From Leifsonia sp. 466MF (lineage in GTDB: Bacteria; Actinomycetota; Actinomycetes; Actinomycetales; Microbacteriaceae): 64,000 bases of DNA. The position numbers and the translations under genes were made by a program. Below the pieces are notes generated by a model that was not told where the DNA came from, ran no database searches, and saw only the letters and a program-made list of their open reading frames with translations. Positions 50,949 to 62,886 of the stretch are shown here, piece after piece; positions within the stretch are counted from its first letter, which is position 1; each line of letters opens with the position of its first letter. The DNA lies in contig NZ_LT629696.1 in assembly GCF_900100265.1 (NCBI RefSeq), forward strand, positions 806,001-870,000. Reading direction: 5' to 3'.

Positions 50949-51721
50949 CCCGCGAGGACGACCGAGACGCCGGGCGCCTCGGCTACCGCCTGGGCGCGGA
51001 CGACGAGCAGGAGGCCCGTGCCTTCGAGGACGTCGCCGCCGAACTGGCGCTCTCCGCCGAGCCCGTCCAGCCCCGCCCGGAACTCAAGGCGGCGCTGTTC
51101 GCGCGGCTGCAGAACACCCCGCAGCTGCCGGCTCAGGATGTCGCCCAGCCGACGGCGGAGCCCGTCGCGGCCCCAGCCGAAGCAGCCGACGCCTCTCCGG
51201 CCCCCGAAGCAGCTCCCGGAGCCACCCCGGGCCGCGCCGAGCGCGCCGCACAGCGCCGCTGGTTCCAGCGCCCTGGACTTCTCCTCGGCGCCGCGGCCGC
51301 CGCGATCGTGCTGTTCGTCGGCGGAGCGTTCGTCGGCTCGACACTCTCCGGCGGCAACTCGTACCAATCGCAGCAGGCGTCCGCCCTGGCCGAGATCAAC
51401 GCGGCTCCGGACGTGCAGCGGGCGACCGCGCAGGTCGAGGGCGGCGGAACGGCGACCCTCGTGTGGTCGGGCGAACTGGGACGTTCCGCGCTCGTCGCCA
51501 ACGACCTCCCGGCGCTTCCCAGCGACAAGACCTACGAGCTCTGGTACCTGCGCGACGGGCAGGCGATCCCCGCCGGGACGATGAACCCGGCGAACTCGGG
51601 ATCGACCTGGCGCGTGCTCACCGGCGACATGGCGGCGGGGGACACGGTCGGCGTCACGGTGGAGCCGAGCGGTGGGTCCGACAAGCCGACGAGCCCGCCC
51701 ATCGTCGCCATCGCGTCCTGA
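50945..51721 (+). CDS. rskA: Transmembrane anti-sigma factor RskA
   Basis: 258 residues. A cytoplasmic anti-sigma part without obvious zinc motif (residues 1-60), an Ala/Pro-rich linker, one membrane helix (about 111-131), and an outer RskA domain with ALPSDKTYELWYLRDGQAIPAG and AGDTVGVTVEPSGGSDKPT, both family signatures. It holds SigK inactive until regulated proteolysis. ATG 50945 overlaps the sigK stop (ATGA). A 14-bp hairpin ends the operon. Confidence 0.93.
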   Translation: MTREDDRDAGRLGYRLGADDEQEARAFEDVAAELALSAEPVQPRPELKAALFARLQNTPQLPAQDVAQPTAEPVAAPAEAADASPAPEAAPGATPGRAERAAQRRWFQRPGLLLGAAAAAIVLFVGGAFVGSTLSGGNSYQSQQASALAEINAAPDVQRATAQVEGGGTATLVWSGELGRSALVANDLPALPSDKTYELWYLRDGQAIPAGTMNPANSGSTWRVLTGDMAAGDTVGVTVEPSGGSDKPTSPPIVAIAS

Positions 51722-51759
51722 TCGGGATCGCCCGGCAGGAGACGACGAGCGAACGCAAA

Positions 51760-51792
51760 GAACGCCGCCGATCGCACTGATCGGCGGCGTTC
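51760..51792. terminator. Bidirectional terminator between rskA and pstB
   Basis: Perfect 14-bp arms GAACGCCGCCGATC (51760-51773) and 51779-51792 with a 5-nt loop, between two convergent genes. TCTCG follows on the plus strand. Confidence 0.85.
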
Positions 51793-51826
51793 TCGCGTCT
51801 GCTGCGACCGCGGGGTCGCGTCCGGA

Positions 51827-52606
51827 TCAACCGAAGCGGCCCGAGACGTAGTCCTCGGTGGCCTGCACGGTCGGGTTGGAGAAGATCTGGTTGGTGTCGT
51901 TGTACTCGATGAGCTTGCCCGGCTTGCCGGTGCCCGCGATGTTGAAGAACGCGGTGCGGTCCGAGACGCGCGACGCCTGCTGCATGTTGTGGGTCACGAT
52001 CACGATCGTGTAGTCGTTCTTCAGCTCCTCGATGAGGTCCTCGATCGCGAGCGTCGAGATCGGGTCGAGGGCCGAGCACGGCTCGTCCATCAGCAGGACG
52101 TCGGGGGAGACGGCGATCGCGCGGGCGATGCACAGACGCTGCTGCTGACCACCGGAGAGTCCGGAGCCGGGGAGGTTGAGTCGGTCCTTGACCTCGTTCC
52201 ACAGGTTGGCGCCCTGCAGCGAGCTCTCGACCAGGTCGTCGGCCTCGCTTTTCGACATCCGGCGGTTGTTGAGCTTCACGCCGGCGAGCACGTTGTCGCG
52301 GATGCTCATGGTCGGGAACGGGTTCGGGCGCTGGAACACCATGCCCACCTGGCGGCGCACGAGGACGGGGTCGACGCCCGGGCCGTACAGGTTGTTGCCG
52401 TCGATGAGCACCTCACCCTCGACATACGCGCCGGGGATGACCTCGTGCATGCGGTTGAGGGTGCGGAGGAACGTCGACTTGCCACATCCCGACGGGCCGA
52501 TGAAGGCCGTCACGGAGCGGGGCTCGATGGTGAGCGAGACGCCCTCGACGGCGCGGAACTTGCCGTAGTAGACGTTGAGGTCGTTGACTTCGATGCGCTT
52601 GGACAA
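51827..52606 (-). CDS. pstB: Phosphate ABC transporter ATP-binding protein
   Basis: 259 residues. Walker [10 protein letters not shown], signature LSGGQQQR, Walker B VLLMDEP and the H-loop VTHNM are intact. It powers high-affinity phosphate import by PstSCA. The start is a TTG at 52606 behind AAGGAATC; family members begin exactly here ([15 protein letters not shown]). It is the last gene of the pst operon, 36 nt after pstA. No phoU gene follows. Confidence 0.97.
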   Translation of the reverse strand: MSKRIEVNDLNVYYGKFRAVEGVSLTIEPRSVTAFIGPSGCGKSTFLRTLNRMHEVIPGAYVEGEVLIDGNNLYGPGVDPVLVRRQVGMVFQRPNPFPTMSIRDNVLAGVKLNNRRMSKSEADDLVESSLQGANLWNEVKDRLNLPGSGLSGGQQQRLCIARAIAVSPDVLLMDEPCSALDPISTLAIEDLIEELKNDYTIVIVTHNMQQASRVSDRTAFFNIAGTGKPGKLIEYNDTNQIFSNPTVQATEDYVSGRFG

Positions 52607-52641
52607 TTGATTCCTTGGCTGTCGGGTGGAGGGGTGCGGGT

Positions 52642-53733
52642 TCAGCGGCCGTACTTGGGAGCGAAGGCCTTGGCGATGATGCGGCCGGCCAGGTTGAGCA
52701 GCATCACGATGATGATCAGCGCGAGGGCGCCCGTCCAGGCGCGGTCGATCTGGGCTTGCGCGTGGAGCCCGGCGGCCTGCGTGTACTGGGTGTACACGAA
52801 GACCGGGAGGGTCATCATCCGGTCGTTGAAGAGGTCGTAGTTCATGCTCGTCGTAAAGCCGGCGACGATGAGCAGTGGTGCCGTCTCGCCGATGACACGG
52901 GCGATGGCGAGCATGACGCCGGTGACGAGACCGGCGAGCGAGGTCGGCAGCACCACCTTGAGCACGGTCAGCCACTTGGGGACGCCGAGGGCGAGGGACG
53001 CCTCACGCAGTTCGTTCGGGACGATCCGCAGGATCTCCTCACTGGACCGCACGACGACCGGGATCATCAGCACCGAGAGGGCGACGGCTCCCATGAAGCC
53101 GTTGCGGATGCCGGGACCGAAGAACAGCGCGAACAGGGCGTACGCGAACAGGCCGGCGACGATCGAGGGGATGCCGGTCATCACGTCGACGAAGAAGGTG
53201 ATGCCGCGCGAGAGCATGCCGCGCCCGTACTCCACCAGGTAGATCGAGGTCAGCAGGCCGATCGGCACGGAGATGACCGCCGCCATGAGGGTGATCTCGA
53301 GGGTTCCGACGATCGCGTGGAGCGCGCCGCCGCCGTCGCCGATGACGTTGCGCATCGACTCCGAGAAGAAGGCGATGTCGAAGCGGGCGAGACCCTGCGA
53401 GACGACCGTCCAGCCGAGGGAGATCAGCGGGAGGAGGGCGATGATGAACGCGGTCGCGACGAGCGAGGTGACCAGCCGGTCCACGGCCTTGCGGGAGCCC
53501 TCGACCAGCAGGGATGTGGTGTAGATCGCGACGTCGAACAGCACGGTCCCGAAGAAGATCGCGCCGACGATGTTGAAGTCCTTCGTCGCGCCGCTCGCGG
53601 CGAGCATCGCGAAGATCGCGGCGAAGACGACCCACGAGACGACGAGCATCGTCCACGGCGCCCAGCGGGGCAGCTTGCCTGCCGTGTAGGAGTTGGCGAG
53701 GGGGCGCGGGGCGGTAGCGGTGGTGGTGGCCAT
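52642..53733 (-). CDS. pstA: Phosphate ABC transporter permease
   Basis: 363 residues, longer than the E. coli protein because of an N-terminal extension carrying two extra hydrophobic segments (about 28-48 and 55-80). The binding-protein-dependent permease domain follows, with [22 protein letters not shown] as ATPase-contact loop and [14 protein letters not shown] 53733 shares its A with the pstC stop (TGATG), so the permeases are coupled. Confidence 0.95.
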   Translation of the reverse strand: MATTTATAPRPLANSYTAGKLPRWAPWTMLVVSWVVFAAIFAMLAASGATKDFNIVGAIFFGTVLFDVAIYTTSLLVEGSRKAVDRLVTSLVATAFIIALLPLISLGWTVVSQGLARFDIAFFSESMRNVIGDGGGALHAIVGTLEITLMAAVISVPIGLLTSIYLVEYGRGMLSRGITFFVDVMTGIPSIVAGLFAYALFALFFGPGIRNGFMGAVALSVLMIPVVVRSSEEILRIVPNELREASLALGVPKWLTVLKVVLPTSLAGLVTGVMLAIARVIGETAPLLIVAGFTTSMNYDLFNDRMMTLPVFVYTQYTQAAGLHAQAQIDRAWTGALALIIIVMLLNLAGRIIAKAFAPKYGR

Positions 53734-54680
53734 CAGTTCGCTCCAGAGAAGGCCTTGCGGCGGCTGACGATGTAGCGGGCGAGCATGTTGATGAGCAGGG
53801 TCACCACGAACAGCACGAGACCGGAGGCGATGAGCGCGTTCACGCCGAGGCCGGTCGCCTCCGGGAACTGCAGGGCGATGTTCGCCGCGATCGTGTTCGG
53901 GCTCTGCGCCTGCAGCACCGCGAACTTCACGATCAGGGCGGGTGAGAGCACCATAGCGATGGCCAGGGTCTCGCCGAGGGCGCGGCCGAGGCCGAGCATG
54001 ATGGCGGAGATGATGCCGCTGCGGGCGAAGGGGAGGACGGCCATCTTGACCATCTCCCAGCGCGTCGCGCCGAGGGCGAGGGCGGCCTCCTCGTGGAGGC
54101 GCGGGGTCTGCAGGAAGATCTCGCGGCAGATGGCGGTCATGATCGGGATGACCATGACGGCGAGCACCAGGCCGGCGGTGAGGATGGTGCGGCCGGTGCC
54201 GGAGACCGGTGGCGCGAAGAACGGGATCCAGCCGAGGTTGTCGCCTAGCCAGACGTAGAAGGGCTGGACGAACGAGGAGAGCGTCGCGATGCCCCAGAGG
54301 CCGAAGACGACGGAGGGGACGGCGGCGAGAAGGTCGATGATGTAGCCGAGCACCGAGGCGACGCGGCGCGGTGCGTAGTGCGAAATGAACAGCGCGATGC
54401 CGATGGACAGCGGGGTCGCGATCAGCAGCGCGATCAGCGCCGCCCAGATGGTGCCGAAGACGAGCGGCCAGACCCACGACCAGAAGTTCGTCGCGTTGTT
54501 GGGAAGCTCGCCTGCGTGGGCGAACAGAGCCGGGATGCTCTGCACGACCAGGAAGATCGCAACGGCGGCGAGGGTGGCGAGGATCAGGGATCCGGCCACG
54601 ATGGTGCTGGTCGAGAAGACCCGGTCGCCGAGGCGGACCTTCGCCTTCGGCCTGATGGCTCCTACTGTTCCGGCGGTCAT
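53733..54680 (-). CDS. pstC: Phosphate ABC transporter permease
   Basis: 315 residues with six membrane segments. EEAALALGATRWEMVKMAVLP is the ATPase-contact loop and LGRALGETLAIAMV the conserved channel helix. ATG 54680 follows GAGAAAG; an in-frame upstream start exists but would add a tail without family support. A hairpin separates it from pstS. Confidence 0.95.
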   Translation of the reverse strand: MTAGTVGAIRPKAKVRLGDRVFSTSTIVAGSLILATLAAVAIFLVVQSIPALFAHAGELPNNATNFWSWVWPLVFGTIWAALIALLIATPLSIGIALFISHYAPRRVASVLGYIIDLLAAVPSVVFGLWGIATLSSFVQPFYVWLGDNLGWIPFFAPPVSGTGRTILTAGLVLAVMVIPIMTAICREIFLQTPRLHEEAALALGATRWEMVKMAVLPFARSGIISAIMLGLGRALGETLAIAMVLSPALIVKFAVLQAQSPNTIAANIALQFPEATGLGVNALIASGLVLFVVTLLINMLARYIVSRRKAFSGAN

Positions 54681-54733
54681 TCGTTGCTTTCTCTCATCGG
54701 GTGCGCCGTGGGGGACGGCTGAGGACGGGAGCA

Positions 54734-54772
54734 CCGCTCGGCCCGGGCTGCGGGGCAGCCCAGGCCGAGCGG
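54734..54772 (-). terminator. Hairpin between pstS and pstC (partial terminator)
   Basis: CCGCTCGGCC (54734-54743) pairs with 54763-54772 and GGGCTGC (54745-54751) with 54755-54761, with one C-A mismatch between the two stems. It has no T tract. A hairpin right after pstS would let the abundant binding protein be made in excess of the membrane parts. Confidence 0.7.
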
Positions 54773-54779
54773 CGTGGTG

Positions 54780-55874
54780 TTACTTGATGCTGGCGACGGC
54801 CTTGGAGACCTTGTCGGCCAGGTCGCTCGCGAGCGGGGCCGAGCCGGCCTGCTCCGCAGCGGCCTTCTGGGCGTCGCTCGAGATGATGTAGTCCACGTAG
54901 CCCTTCACCAGGTCCGCCTTGGCGGCGTCCTTGTACTCCTGGCACGCGATGATGTAGGAGACCAGGACGAGCGGCCAGGCGCCCTTCTTGGTGTCCTTGC
55001 GGTCGATCTGGATGGCCAGGTCGTTGGCCTCGCGACCATCGGCGATGGGGGAGGCGGCGACCACGGCGGCAGCACCGTCGGCGCTGATCTTCTCGTAGTT
55101 GTCGCCGACCTTGAGCTGGGCGATGCTGAGGCCCGCCGAGCCCGACTCGTCGATGTACGTGATGGAGTTCTTCGCGTTCTTGGTGGCGTCCGCGACACCC
55201 GAGGTGCCCTTGGCTGCGTCACCGACCTGGAACGGGAACGTCTGGGAGGCCGGGGCCGTCCAGACATCGGGGGCGTTCGCGGCGAGGTACTCGGTGAAGT
55301 TCTGGGTGGTGCCCGAGTCGTCGGAGCGGTGAACGACCGTGATCGGGGCCGACGGGAGCGAGGCGCCCGTGTTCTGGTCCTTGATCTTGGCGTCGTCCCA
55401 CGTGGTGATCTTGCCCGAGAAGATGCCGGCGATGGTCGCGGCGTCGAGCTTGAGGTCCTTCACGCCGTCGACGTTGTACGCGATCGCGATCGGGGAGATG
55501 TAGACGGGGAGGTCGATGCCCTTGCTTTCCGCGGCGCAGCCGGCGAACGTGGAGCCGAGCTCCTCGGTCTTCAGCGCGGCGTCGGAGCCGGCGAAGTCGG
55601 CAGCACCCGAGATGAAGCTCTTGCGGCCGGCGCCGGAGCCCTGCGGGTCGTAGTTGATGGTGGCCTTCGGGTTGGCCTCCTGGAAGCCGGCGGCCCACAC
55701 CGTCTGCGCCGCGCCCTGGGCGGACGAGCCGATGCCGTTCAGCGTGCCGGACAGGTTCGAGGCCTTGGCCGTCGTGGTCGACGGCGTGCTGCCCTCGTTC
55801 GCCGCGCAGGCGGTGAGAGAGATGGCGGCTGCGGCGAGGAGTGCCACGGGAGCGCCGATGCGCTTGAGTTTCAC
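54780..55874 (-). CDS. pstS: Phosphate-binding lipoprotein
   Basis: 364 residues. Lipoprotein signal with lipobox LTAC (Cys near residue 23), then the phosphate-binding fold: GSSAQGAAQTVWAAGF, YDPQGSGAGRKSFISGAADFAGSDA and VVHRSDDSGTTQNFTEYL, whose Ser, Gly and Asp hold the phosphate. GTG 55874 is chosen because AAGGGA lies just upstream and the signal peptide starts there; the longer frame has a non-signal N terminus. First gene of the operon, behind a Pho box. Confidence 0.96.
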   Translation of the reverse strand: MKLKRIGAPVALLAAAAISLTACAANEGSTPSTTTAKASNLSGTLNGIGSSAQGAAQTVWAAGFQEANPKATINYDPQGSGAGRKSFISGAADFAGSDAALKTEELGSTFAGCAAESKGIDLPVYISPIAIAYNVDGVKDLKLDAATIAGIFSGKITTWDDAKIKDQNTGASLPSAPITVVHRSDDSGTTQNFTEYLAANAPDVWTAPASQTFPFQVGDAAKGTSGVADATKNAKNSITYIDESGSAGLSIAQLKVGDNYEKISADGAAAVVAASPIADGREANDLAIQIDRKDTKKGAWPLVLVSYIIACQEYKDAAKADLVKGYVDYIISSDAQKAAAEQAGSAPLASDLADKVSKAVASIK

Positions 55875-55930
55875 AGTTGTCCCTTCGGGGATCAGTAACA
55901 ACAGGACGGGGTCGGTGCGACCCGCGTGAG

Positions 55931-55985
55931 ACGCTATTCCCGGTGTCTGTCCAGAGTCCCCCGCGGTGGTAAACGGGAGGTTAAC
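55931..55985 (-). promoter_or_regulatory. Pho box and promoter of the pst operon
   Basis: On the minus strand GTTAACC (55979-55985) and GTTTACC (55968-55974) are direct repeats with an 11-bp period, the layout of actinobacterial PhoP/RegX3 sites. TAGCGT (55931-55936) is a -10 box; there is no good -35, as expected for an activator-dependent promoter. Phosphate starvation should induce pstSCAB. Confidence 0.75.
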
Positions 55986-56027
55986 GCCGGGCGTCCTCTT
56001 GTCCTCGTGCTCCTGTGAATCCGCGGG

Positions 56028-56894
56028 TCAGCCGGTGATCTGCACCGGTGTCCCGAGGGGGAGGGCGTCGACGGCGGCGATCGCCTCGGCCGACAGCCGC
56101 ACGCAGCCGTGCGAGACGGCGCCGGCCGCCGTCGACTGGTAGTGGATGCCGATGAGGCCGCCGTCGGAACCGTCGTAGGGCTCGTCTGCCGCGGTCGCAT
56201 GCAGCGAAGTGAGTTGGATGCGGTGCTCCTCCTGGCCCTGCGCGGGGTCCAGGTAGCGGGCCTGCAGGTAGCCGGTGCCGGTCGGAGTGGGCGTCGAGTC
56301 GGTGCCGACGCCGACCGCGAACTCCTGCAGGGTGCGGCCCGCGCCATCCAGGATGCTGAGCTTCTGCTCCTCCGTCGAGATCACGACCCGCTTGGTGAGG
56401 GTCGCCGAGACGCGCAGCAGCCTCGTCGGCACCCAGGCTGCGCTCTGGGCGGGTGCGGGGTCGGCCGCGGTCGCCTTCGAGGGGAGCTGTTTCCTTGCCG
56501 GCGTGAGGATGAGTGACCAGTCGCCGCGCGTCTTCACACGGACCACCACGGTCGGCTCGCCGAGGAAGTTGTTGGCGGGGATGAGCGCGACCGGCGTCCG
56601 GAAGTCGCCGGCGTACGCGGCGGTGTCGAAGGCCAGACGGAACGCGGTGCGGATCTCGGCCTTCTCGGGCGCCGCGATGAGGCCGGGGATGACCGCGTTG
56701 AAGGAGGCGGTGGGGAGCGCCTTCAGCTCGGACGGGGAGAGGCCGGGCGGCAGCGCGGCGCCGGCTTCGGCGGTTGCCGTGGGCCGCGGTGAGGCGCTGT
56801 GGGTGGGCTTCGCGTCGCCGGGGGCACAGGCGGAGAGCGATGCGAGCAGGGCGGCGGTGCAGAGCAGGGCGGGGAGGATGCGGCGGTTCGTCAT
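56028..56894 (-). CDS. L,D-transpeptidase (YkuD domain) lipoprotein
   Basis: 288 residues. Lipobox LSAC near residue 23, a spacer region, then the catalytic domain (about 165-288) with the active-site motif IHYQST, followed by SHGCVRLS containing the nucleophilic Cys. Such enzymes form 3-3 peptidoglycan cross-links outside the membrane. The mRNA leader would contain a CA-dinucleotide run about 42 nt upstream of ATG 56894. The gene precedes pstS on the same strand but the Pho box separates them. Confidence 0.9.
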   Translation of the reverse strand: MTNRRILPALLCTAALLASLSACAPGDAKPTHSASPRPTATAEAGAALPPGLSPSELKALPTASFNAVIPGLIAAPEKAEIRTAFRLAFDTAAYAGDFRTPVALIPANNFLGEPTVVVRVKTRGDWSLILTPARKQLPSKATAADPAPAQSAAWVPTRLLRVSATLTKRVVISTEEQKLSILDGAGRTLQEFAVGVGTDSTPTPTGTGYLQARYLDPAQGQEEHRIQLTSLHATAADEPYDGSDGGLIGIHYQSTAAGAVSHGCVRLSAEAIAAVDALPLGTPVQITG

Positions 56895-56935
56895 GGTGTC
56901 TCTGTCGTCGGGTCAGGTCTGGGCGGGGTCGGAGG

Positions 56936-56958
56936 GTGTGTGTGTGTGTGTGTGTGTG
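56936..56958. repeat. GT/CA dinucleotide microsatellite
   Basis: A run of alternating G and T spanning 23 nt (about eleven GT units), unusual in this GC-rich setting. It lies 42-64 nt upstream of the L,D-transpeptidase start, where slippage could change promoter or leader length. Confidence 0.9.
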
Positions 56959-56982
56959 GATGGAGGGCGCCGTGAACCGCGA

Positions 56983-57017
56983 GTGGCGGCGCGGACCGAT
57001 CGGGTCCGCGCCGCCAC
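56983..57017 (-). terminator. Hairpin after the secreted Ig-like gene
   Basis: Perfect 15-bp arms GTGGCGGCGCGGACC (56983-56997) and 57003-57017 with a 5-nt loop, 18 nt after the stop of the minus-strand gene at 57035. Confidence 0.8.
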
Positions 57018-57034
57018 GAATCGTCAGGCGCCGA

Positions 57035-57823
57035 TCAGCCGCTGACGACGGGGAGGCGCGACGGGCCGGAGGCCGCCGCAGTCGCAGCGCCACCGAGCGA
57101 CGGCGCGGTGCCGCCGCCGACGGCGACGTCCTCACCGGTGACCTGGATGGTCACGCTCTGGCTGACGCCGGACTGCTGACCGGCCACCGTCACGGTGAGC
57201 GGGCCGGCGGTCGCGACGCCGCCGGCGAGGTAGAAGCCGAAGACGACGGAGCCGTCCGCCTCGACCGTGTACGGGCCGAGGTCGAGGGCGTCACCCGCGT
57301 AGTCGACCGTCACCTTCACCTGCTCGCCGGGGGTGTAGCCCGAGGCGAGGATGGAGATGCCGCTGTTCTTGTCGGTCAGCTGCGCCGTCGTGATGGTGGA
57401 GACGCTCGAGACGATGCTCTTCGGCAGCGTCGCGGGGTTCACCGTGAGCGGCACCGAGTTGGAGGTGTCACCGAGGTTGCTCGTCGCGGTCACCGAGAGG
57501 GTGTCGCCCGCGGCCGGGAGGGGCAGCGTGACGAACGGGGTGTAGGTCTCCTGGAAGGAGCCGGAGGCGTCGGCCGTCACATCGTGCAGGTCGATGGCGG
57601 TGTGGTCGGAGGTCTCCACGGTGATGGTCACGACCGCGTCGGCGGTGAAACCGGAGCCCGCGACGTTGAGGCCGGCGCCCCAGTCGCCCGCGGTGAACGT
57701 GGTGTTGGCGAGCGTCAGGGTGCCGGTCGCGGCAGTGGCCGGAGCGGCGGCGAAGAATCCGCCGGCGACCACGGCAGCGGCTGCCGTGAGCGCGCCGAAG
57801 CGGATGCGCGTTGAGCTGGTCAT
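57035..57823 (-). CDS. Secreted protein with Ig-like beta-sandwich repeats
   Basis: 262 residues. A signal peptide is cut after ATAA near residue 32. The mature part holds two similar beta domains of about 95 residues; each contains an ASGYTPGEQVKVTV or GSGFTADAVVTITV strand, as in actinobacterial cell-surface Ig-like proteins. The C terminus ends abruptly in SRLPVVSG, a sortase-motif-like word with no membrane segment or positive tail behind it. It is secreted or loosely wall-bound; function unknown. Confidence 0.78.
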   Translation of the reverse strand: MTSSTRIRFGALTAAAAVVAGGFFAAAPATAATGTLTLANTTFTAGDWGAGLNVAGSGFTADAVVTITVETSDHTAIDLHDVTADASGSFQETYTPFVTLPLPAAGDTLSVTATSNLGDTSNSVPLTVNPATLPKSIVSSVSTITTAQLTDKNSGISILASGYTPGEQVKVTVDYAGDALDLGPYTVEADGSVVFGFYLAGGVATAGPLTVTVAGQQSGVSQSVTIQVTGEDVAVGGGTAPSLGGAATAAASGPSRLPVVSG

Positions 57824-57922
57824 TCATTTCCTCTGGTGGAACGGAGACGTGCCGAATGGCACCTCCCGACACTAACAGGGTGATATCTCAGCTGCAACTA
57901 TGGAAGATGGATGTGCGGTGTG

Positions 57923-58857
57923 CTAACCCTCCACGGGTGCGTAGGTCTCGATGGAGACGATCCCGGACGCCGGGTTCGTCGCCGAGAGATGCACGACCGA
58001 GAAGCCGCCGGTGTCGAGATCGGCCGCGTCGTCGAGGTAGGCGCCCGGCATCGTGCCGGTCGCCAGGGCGATCTCGCGCATGATCTCGGGCAGCACCGGA
58101 CCGTGGCTGCACAGCACGGCTGTCTTGCGGGAGCGGACGCGCTTGCCGACGACGCCCCGCACATCCCCGCGGCCCTCCTCGTAGGCGTCCTGGCTGATGT
58201 CGTGGTCGCGGTGGGGCTTGATGCCGGTCGCCGCCGCGAGCGGAGCCACCGTGGTGACGCAGCGCACCGCGTCGCTCGTGACGATCCGCTTCGGACGCCA
58301 CGTCTCGAGGGTCGCCACGTCGGCCGCGGCCTGCTTGACGCCGCGCTCCGTGAGGGGCCGGGAGGCGTCGGAGCCGTCCCAGCGGTCGCGGGGCGCCGCC
58401 TTGCCGTGGCGCAGCGCGATCAGCGCGAAGGTTGAGGTGATGCCCTGGTGGACGAGCGCGTCGAACGCGTCCAGGATCTCGACATCCCGCTCGTAGGTGA
58501 GGTAGCCGCGCGCCTTCTTGATCGTGACCCACTCGATCGCGGCGATCTCGCTGTTCGGCACGAAGGTGGAGCGCAGGATGGCCTTCTCGCCGACCTCCGC
58601 CGCCCAGTAGTGCACGATCTTCTCGCGGCCGCTGCTGAGGGGATAGGTCGAGACGCCGAGCGGGACTCCGAGGCCGATCTTCAGCCCGGTCTCCTCCTCG
58701 ATCTCGCGCACGGCCGTCTGCGGCAGCGTCTCGCCGGGGTCGACTTTGCCCTTGGGGATCGTCACGTCGCCGTACTTGGTGCGGTGCACGACGAGCACGA
58801 CGATCCGATCGTCCACGACGCGCCAGCAGAGGGCGCCCGCGGCGTAGATGGCCGGGC

Positions 58858-58861
<4 letters not shown>
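57923..58861 (-). CDS. mutT1: MutT1-type NUDIX hydrolase fused to a histidine phosphatase domain
   Basis: 312 residues. The N-terminal half has the Nudix box [20 protein letters not shown] (about 38-57); the C-terminal half (about 145-312) is a phosphoglycerate-mutase-like phosphatase starting with ALRHGKA, the catalytic His motif, and ending with [11 protein letters not shown]. This two-domain layout is that of mycobacterial MutT1, which cleans 8-oxo-GTP/dGTP and dinucleoside polyphosphates. GTG 58861 overlaps the ppk stop (GTGA). The ppk-mutT1 neighbourhood is also conserved in mycobacteria. Confidence 0.92.
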
Positions 58862-61068
<2,207 letters not shown>

Positions 61069-61160
61069 CCCCCCATCATGGCACCGGGAGCGGGCCGTGG
61101 TGACGGCGCTGCGTAAACGGTGGATAAACGCTGCCTGTGGAGGGAATCCGCGTTGATGAG

Positions 61161-62060
61161 CTACGCCGTGCGGTCCCTGCGGTACTGGATGTCGACCGTG
61201 TGGTCGACGAACCCCGCAGAGCGGTACAGCGCGAGCGCCGACTCGTTGTCGTCCTCCACGTAGAGGTCGGCCGTGCTGACACCGCGATCGGCCAGCCGCG
61301 CGAATCCAGCGCGCAGGAGGCTCCGGCCGAGCCCCTGCCCGGCGAGTTCCGGGTCGACGCCCAGCACGTAGATCTCGCCGGCGTCGTCCTCCACCTTCAG
61401 CCAGTCGTAGCCGACCATCCGGCCGTCGCCGTCGCGCAGCACGAGCAGGTCGTCCGCGTCGAACCACGGCTCGTCCATCCGGTCGCGGAGATCGTCGGCG
61501 GTGAGCGAGCCCTGCTCGGGATGCGACGAGAAGATGCGCGCGTTGAGCGCCACCCACTCCTCGTCGTCGGCGCCCGGGCGGAACGCCCCGATCAAATACG
61601 GCGCGGAAATGGGCCACGGACCCGGCGCTGACGACGCCGGAGGCACGGGGGCGGTCAGGTGGAGGAGCCGCCGCACCGGCACGAATCCGAAGCGCTCGGC
61701 CAGCCGTGCGGCCGCGGGATGCGCCCCGTGCGACCAGGCGGTCAGCGACCCGGCCGCGCTCGCGAGCATCCCCTCGAGCACGGCCTCTCCGAAGCCGAGG
61801 CCGCGGAACAGCGGGTCGACGACCAGGTCGAGTTCGCCGCGTCCGACCGCCCCGGCCGCGACCACCCGTCCGTCCGCCGCGTCGCCGGTCGCGGTGGCGA
61901 CGACGGGAGAGCGCCGGCCGGCGTCGAGATCGAGGCGCGCCTGCTCGTTGAAGGCGTCGGCGCCGTCCTCCTCCGCGGCGGCCGCGGCGACCTCGAAGAA
62001 CGCCTGCCGTTGTGCGGGATCGCCGAGGTCAGGGACGGAGAGACGTAGGGAGGCGGTCAT
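61161..62060 (-). CDS. mshD: Mycothiol synthase (two GNAT domains)
   Basis: 299 residues with tandem GNAT acetyltransferase domains. The C-terminal, catalytic one carries [21 protein letters not shown], the acetyl-CoA pyrophosphate loop, and [20 protein letters not shown]; the N-terminal one is degenerate ([19 protein letters not shown]). MshD acetylates Cys-GlcN-Ins, the last step of mycothiol synthesis. ATG 62060 lies within the end of the upstream glnR-like gene (32-bp overlap), so translation is coupled. Confidence 0.93.
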   Translation of the reverse strand: MTASLRLSVPDLGDPAQRQAFFEVAAAAAEEDGADAFNEQARLDLDAGRRSPVVATATGDAADGRVVAAGAVGRGELDLVVDPLFRGLGFGEAVLEGMLASAAGSLTAWSHGAHPAAARLAERFGFVPVRRLLHLTAPVPPASSAPGPWPISAPYLIGAFRPGADDEEWVALNARIFSSHPEQGSLTADDLRDRMDEPWFDADDLLVLRDGDGRMVGYDWLKVEDDAGEIYVLGVDPELAGQGLGRSLLRAGFARLADRGVSTADLYVEDDNESALALYRSAGFVDHTVDIQYRRDRTA

Positions 62061-62781
62061 TCTCCTCCTCGTACACGTTGAACCGGTATCCGACGTTGCG
62101 CACGGTGCCGATCAGCGACTCCAGGTCGCCGAGCTTGGCCCGCAGGCGTCGCACGTGGACGTCGACCGTCCGGGTGCCGCCGAAGTAGTCGTACCCCCAC
62201 ACCTCGCTGAGCAGCTGCTCGCGGGTGAAGACGCGCGAAGGATGCGTCGCGAAGAAGCGGAGCAGCTCGAACTCCTTGAACGTGAGGTCGAGCTGGCGGC
62301 CGTGGGCCTTGGCGGAGTAGCTGGCCTCGTCGATCGTGATGCCGGAGGCCTGGATCTTCGACTGAGAATGCTCCTGCGTCTGGCGCCCGATCGCGAGACG
62401 GATGCGCGCATCCAGCTCGGCGGGGCCCGCGGAGTCGAGCACGACGTCGCTGACGCCCCAGTCCGCGCTGACCGCGGTGAGGCCGCCCTCGGTGAGCACC
62501 AGGACGAGCGGGACCGTGACGCCGGTCGTCGTGAGGATCTTGCAGAGCGACTTCGCACTCGCCAGGTCGCGCCGCGCATCCACGAAGATGAGGTCGCAGC
62601 TCGGGGCGTTCACCAGGGAGGCCGGTTCGGCCGGGATCTGACGCACCCGGTGGCTCAGCAGCGCGAGGGACGGCAGCACCTCCGCGCCCGGACCGGCGGC
62701 GTCGGAGACCGAGGAGGTCGCCCCTGGAGTGCGGGGCGCGGTGGGGTTCGGCGCAGAGGTCAGGATCAGAAGCTGCGCCAC
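62029..62781 (-). CDS. glnR: GlnR-like OmpR-family orphan response regulator
   Basis: 250 residues. The receiver domain is degenerate: the phospho-acceptor region reads [12 protein letters not shown] (Asp68) but several acidic-pocket residues are missing, as in GlnR. The winged-helix domain (about 150-240) has [44 protein letters not shown] (split at its turn) and NVGYRF. No kinase gene is adjacent. GTG 62781 follows GAGGAGG by 5 nt. GlnR next to mshD is the arrangement known in mycobacteria, which supports the nitrogen-regulator call. Confidence 0.82.
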   Translation of the reverse strand: MAQLLILTSAPNPTAPRTPGATSSVSDAAGPGAEVLPSLALLSHRVRQIPAEPASLVNAPSCDLIFVDARRDLASAKSLCKILTTTGVTVPLVLVLTEGGLTAVSADWGVSDVVLDSAGPAELDARIRLAIGRQTQEHSQSKIQASGITIDEASYSAKAHGRQLDLTFKEFELLRFFATHPSRVFTREQLLSEVWGYDYFGGTRTVDVHVRRLRAKLGDLESLIGTVRNVGYRFNVYEEENDRLPTSLRP

Positions 62782-62886
62782 ACATTCCTCCTCACCCGCC
62801 GGGAAACCGTGCCGTAATGCTACCGGAAACAGCCGCCCGCCCTGTCCGGCAGCCGCCGCGGGCTCGCGCCGGGGCACAATGGGAGG

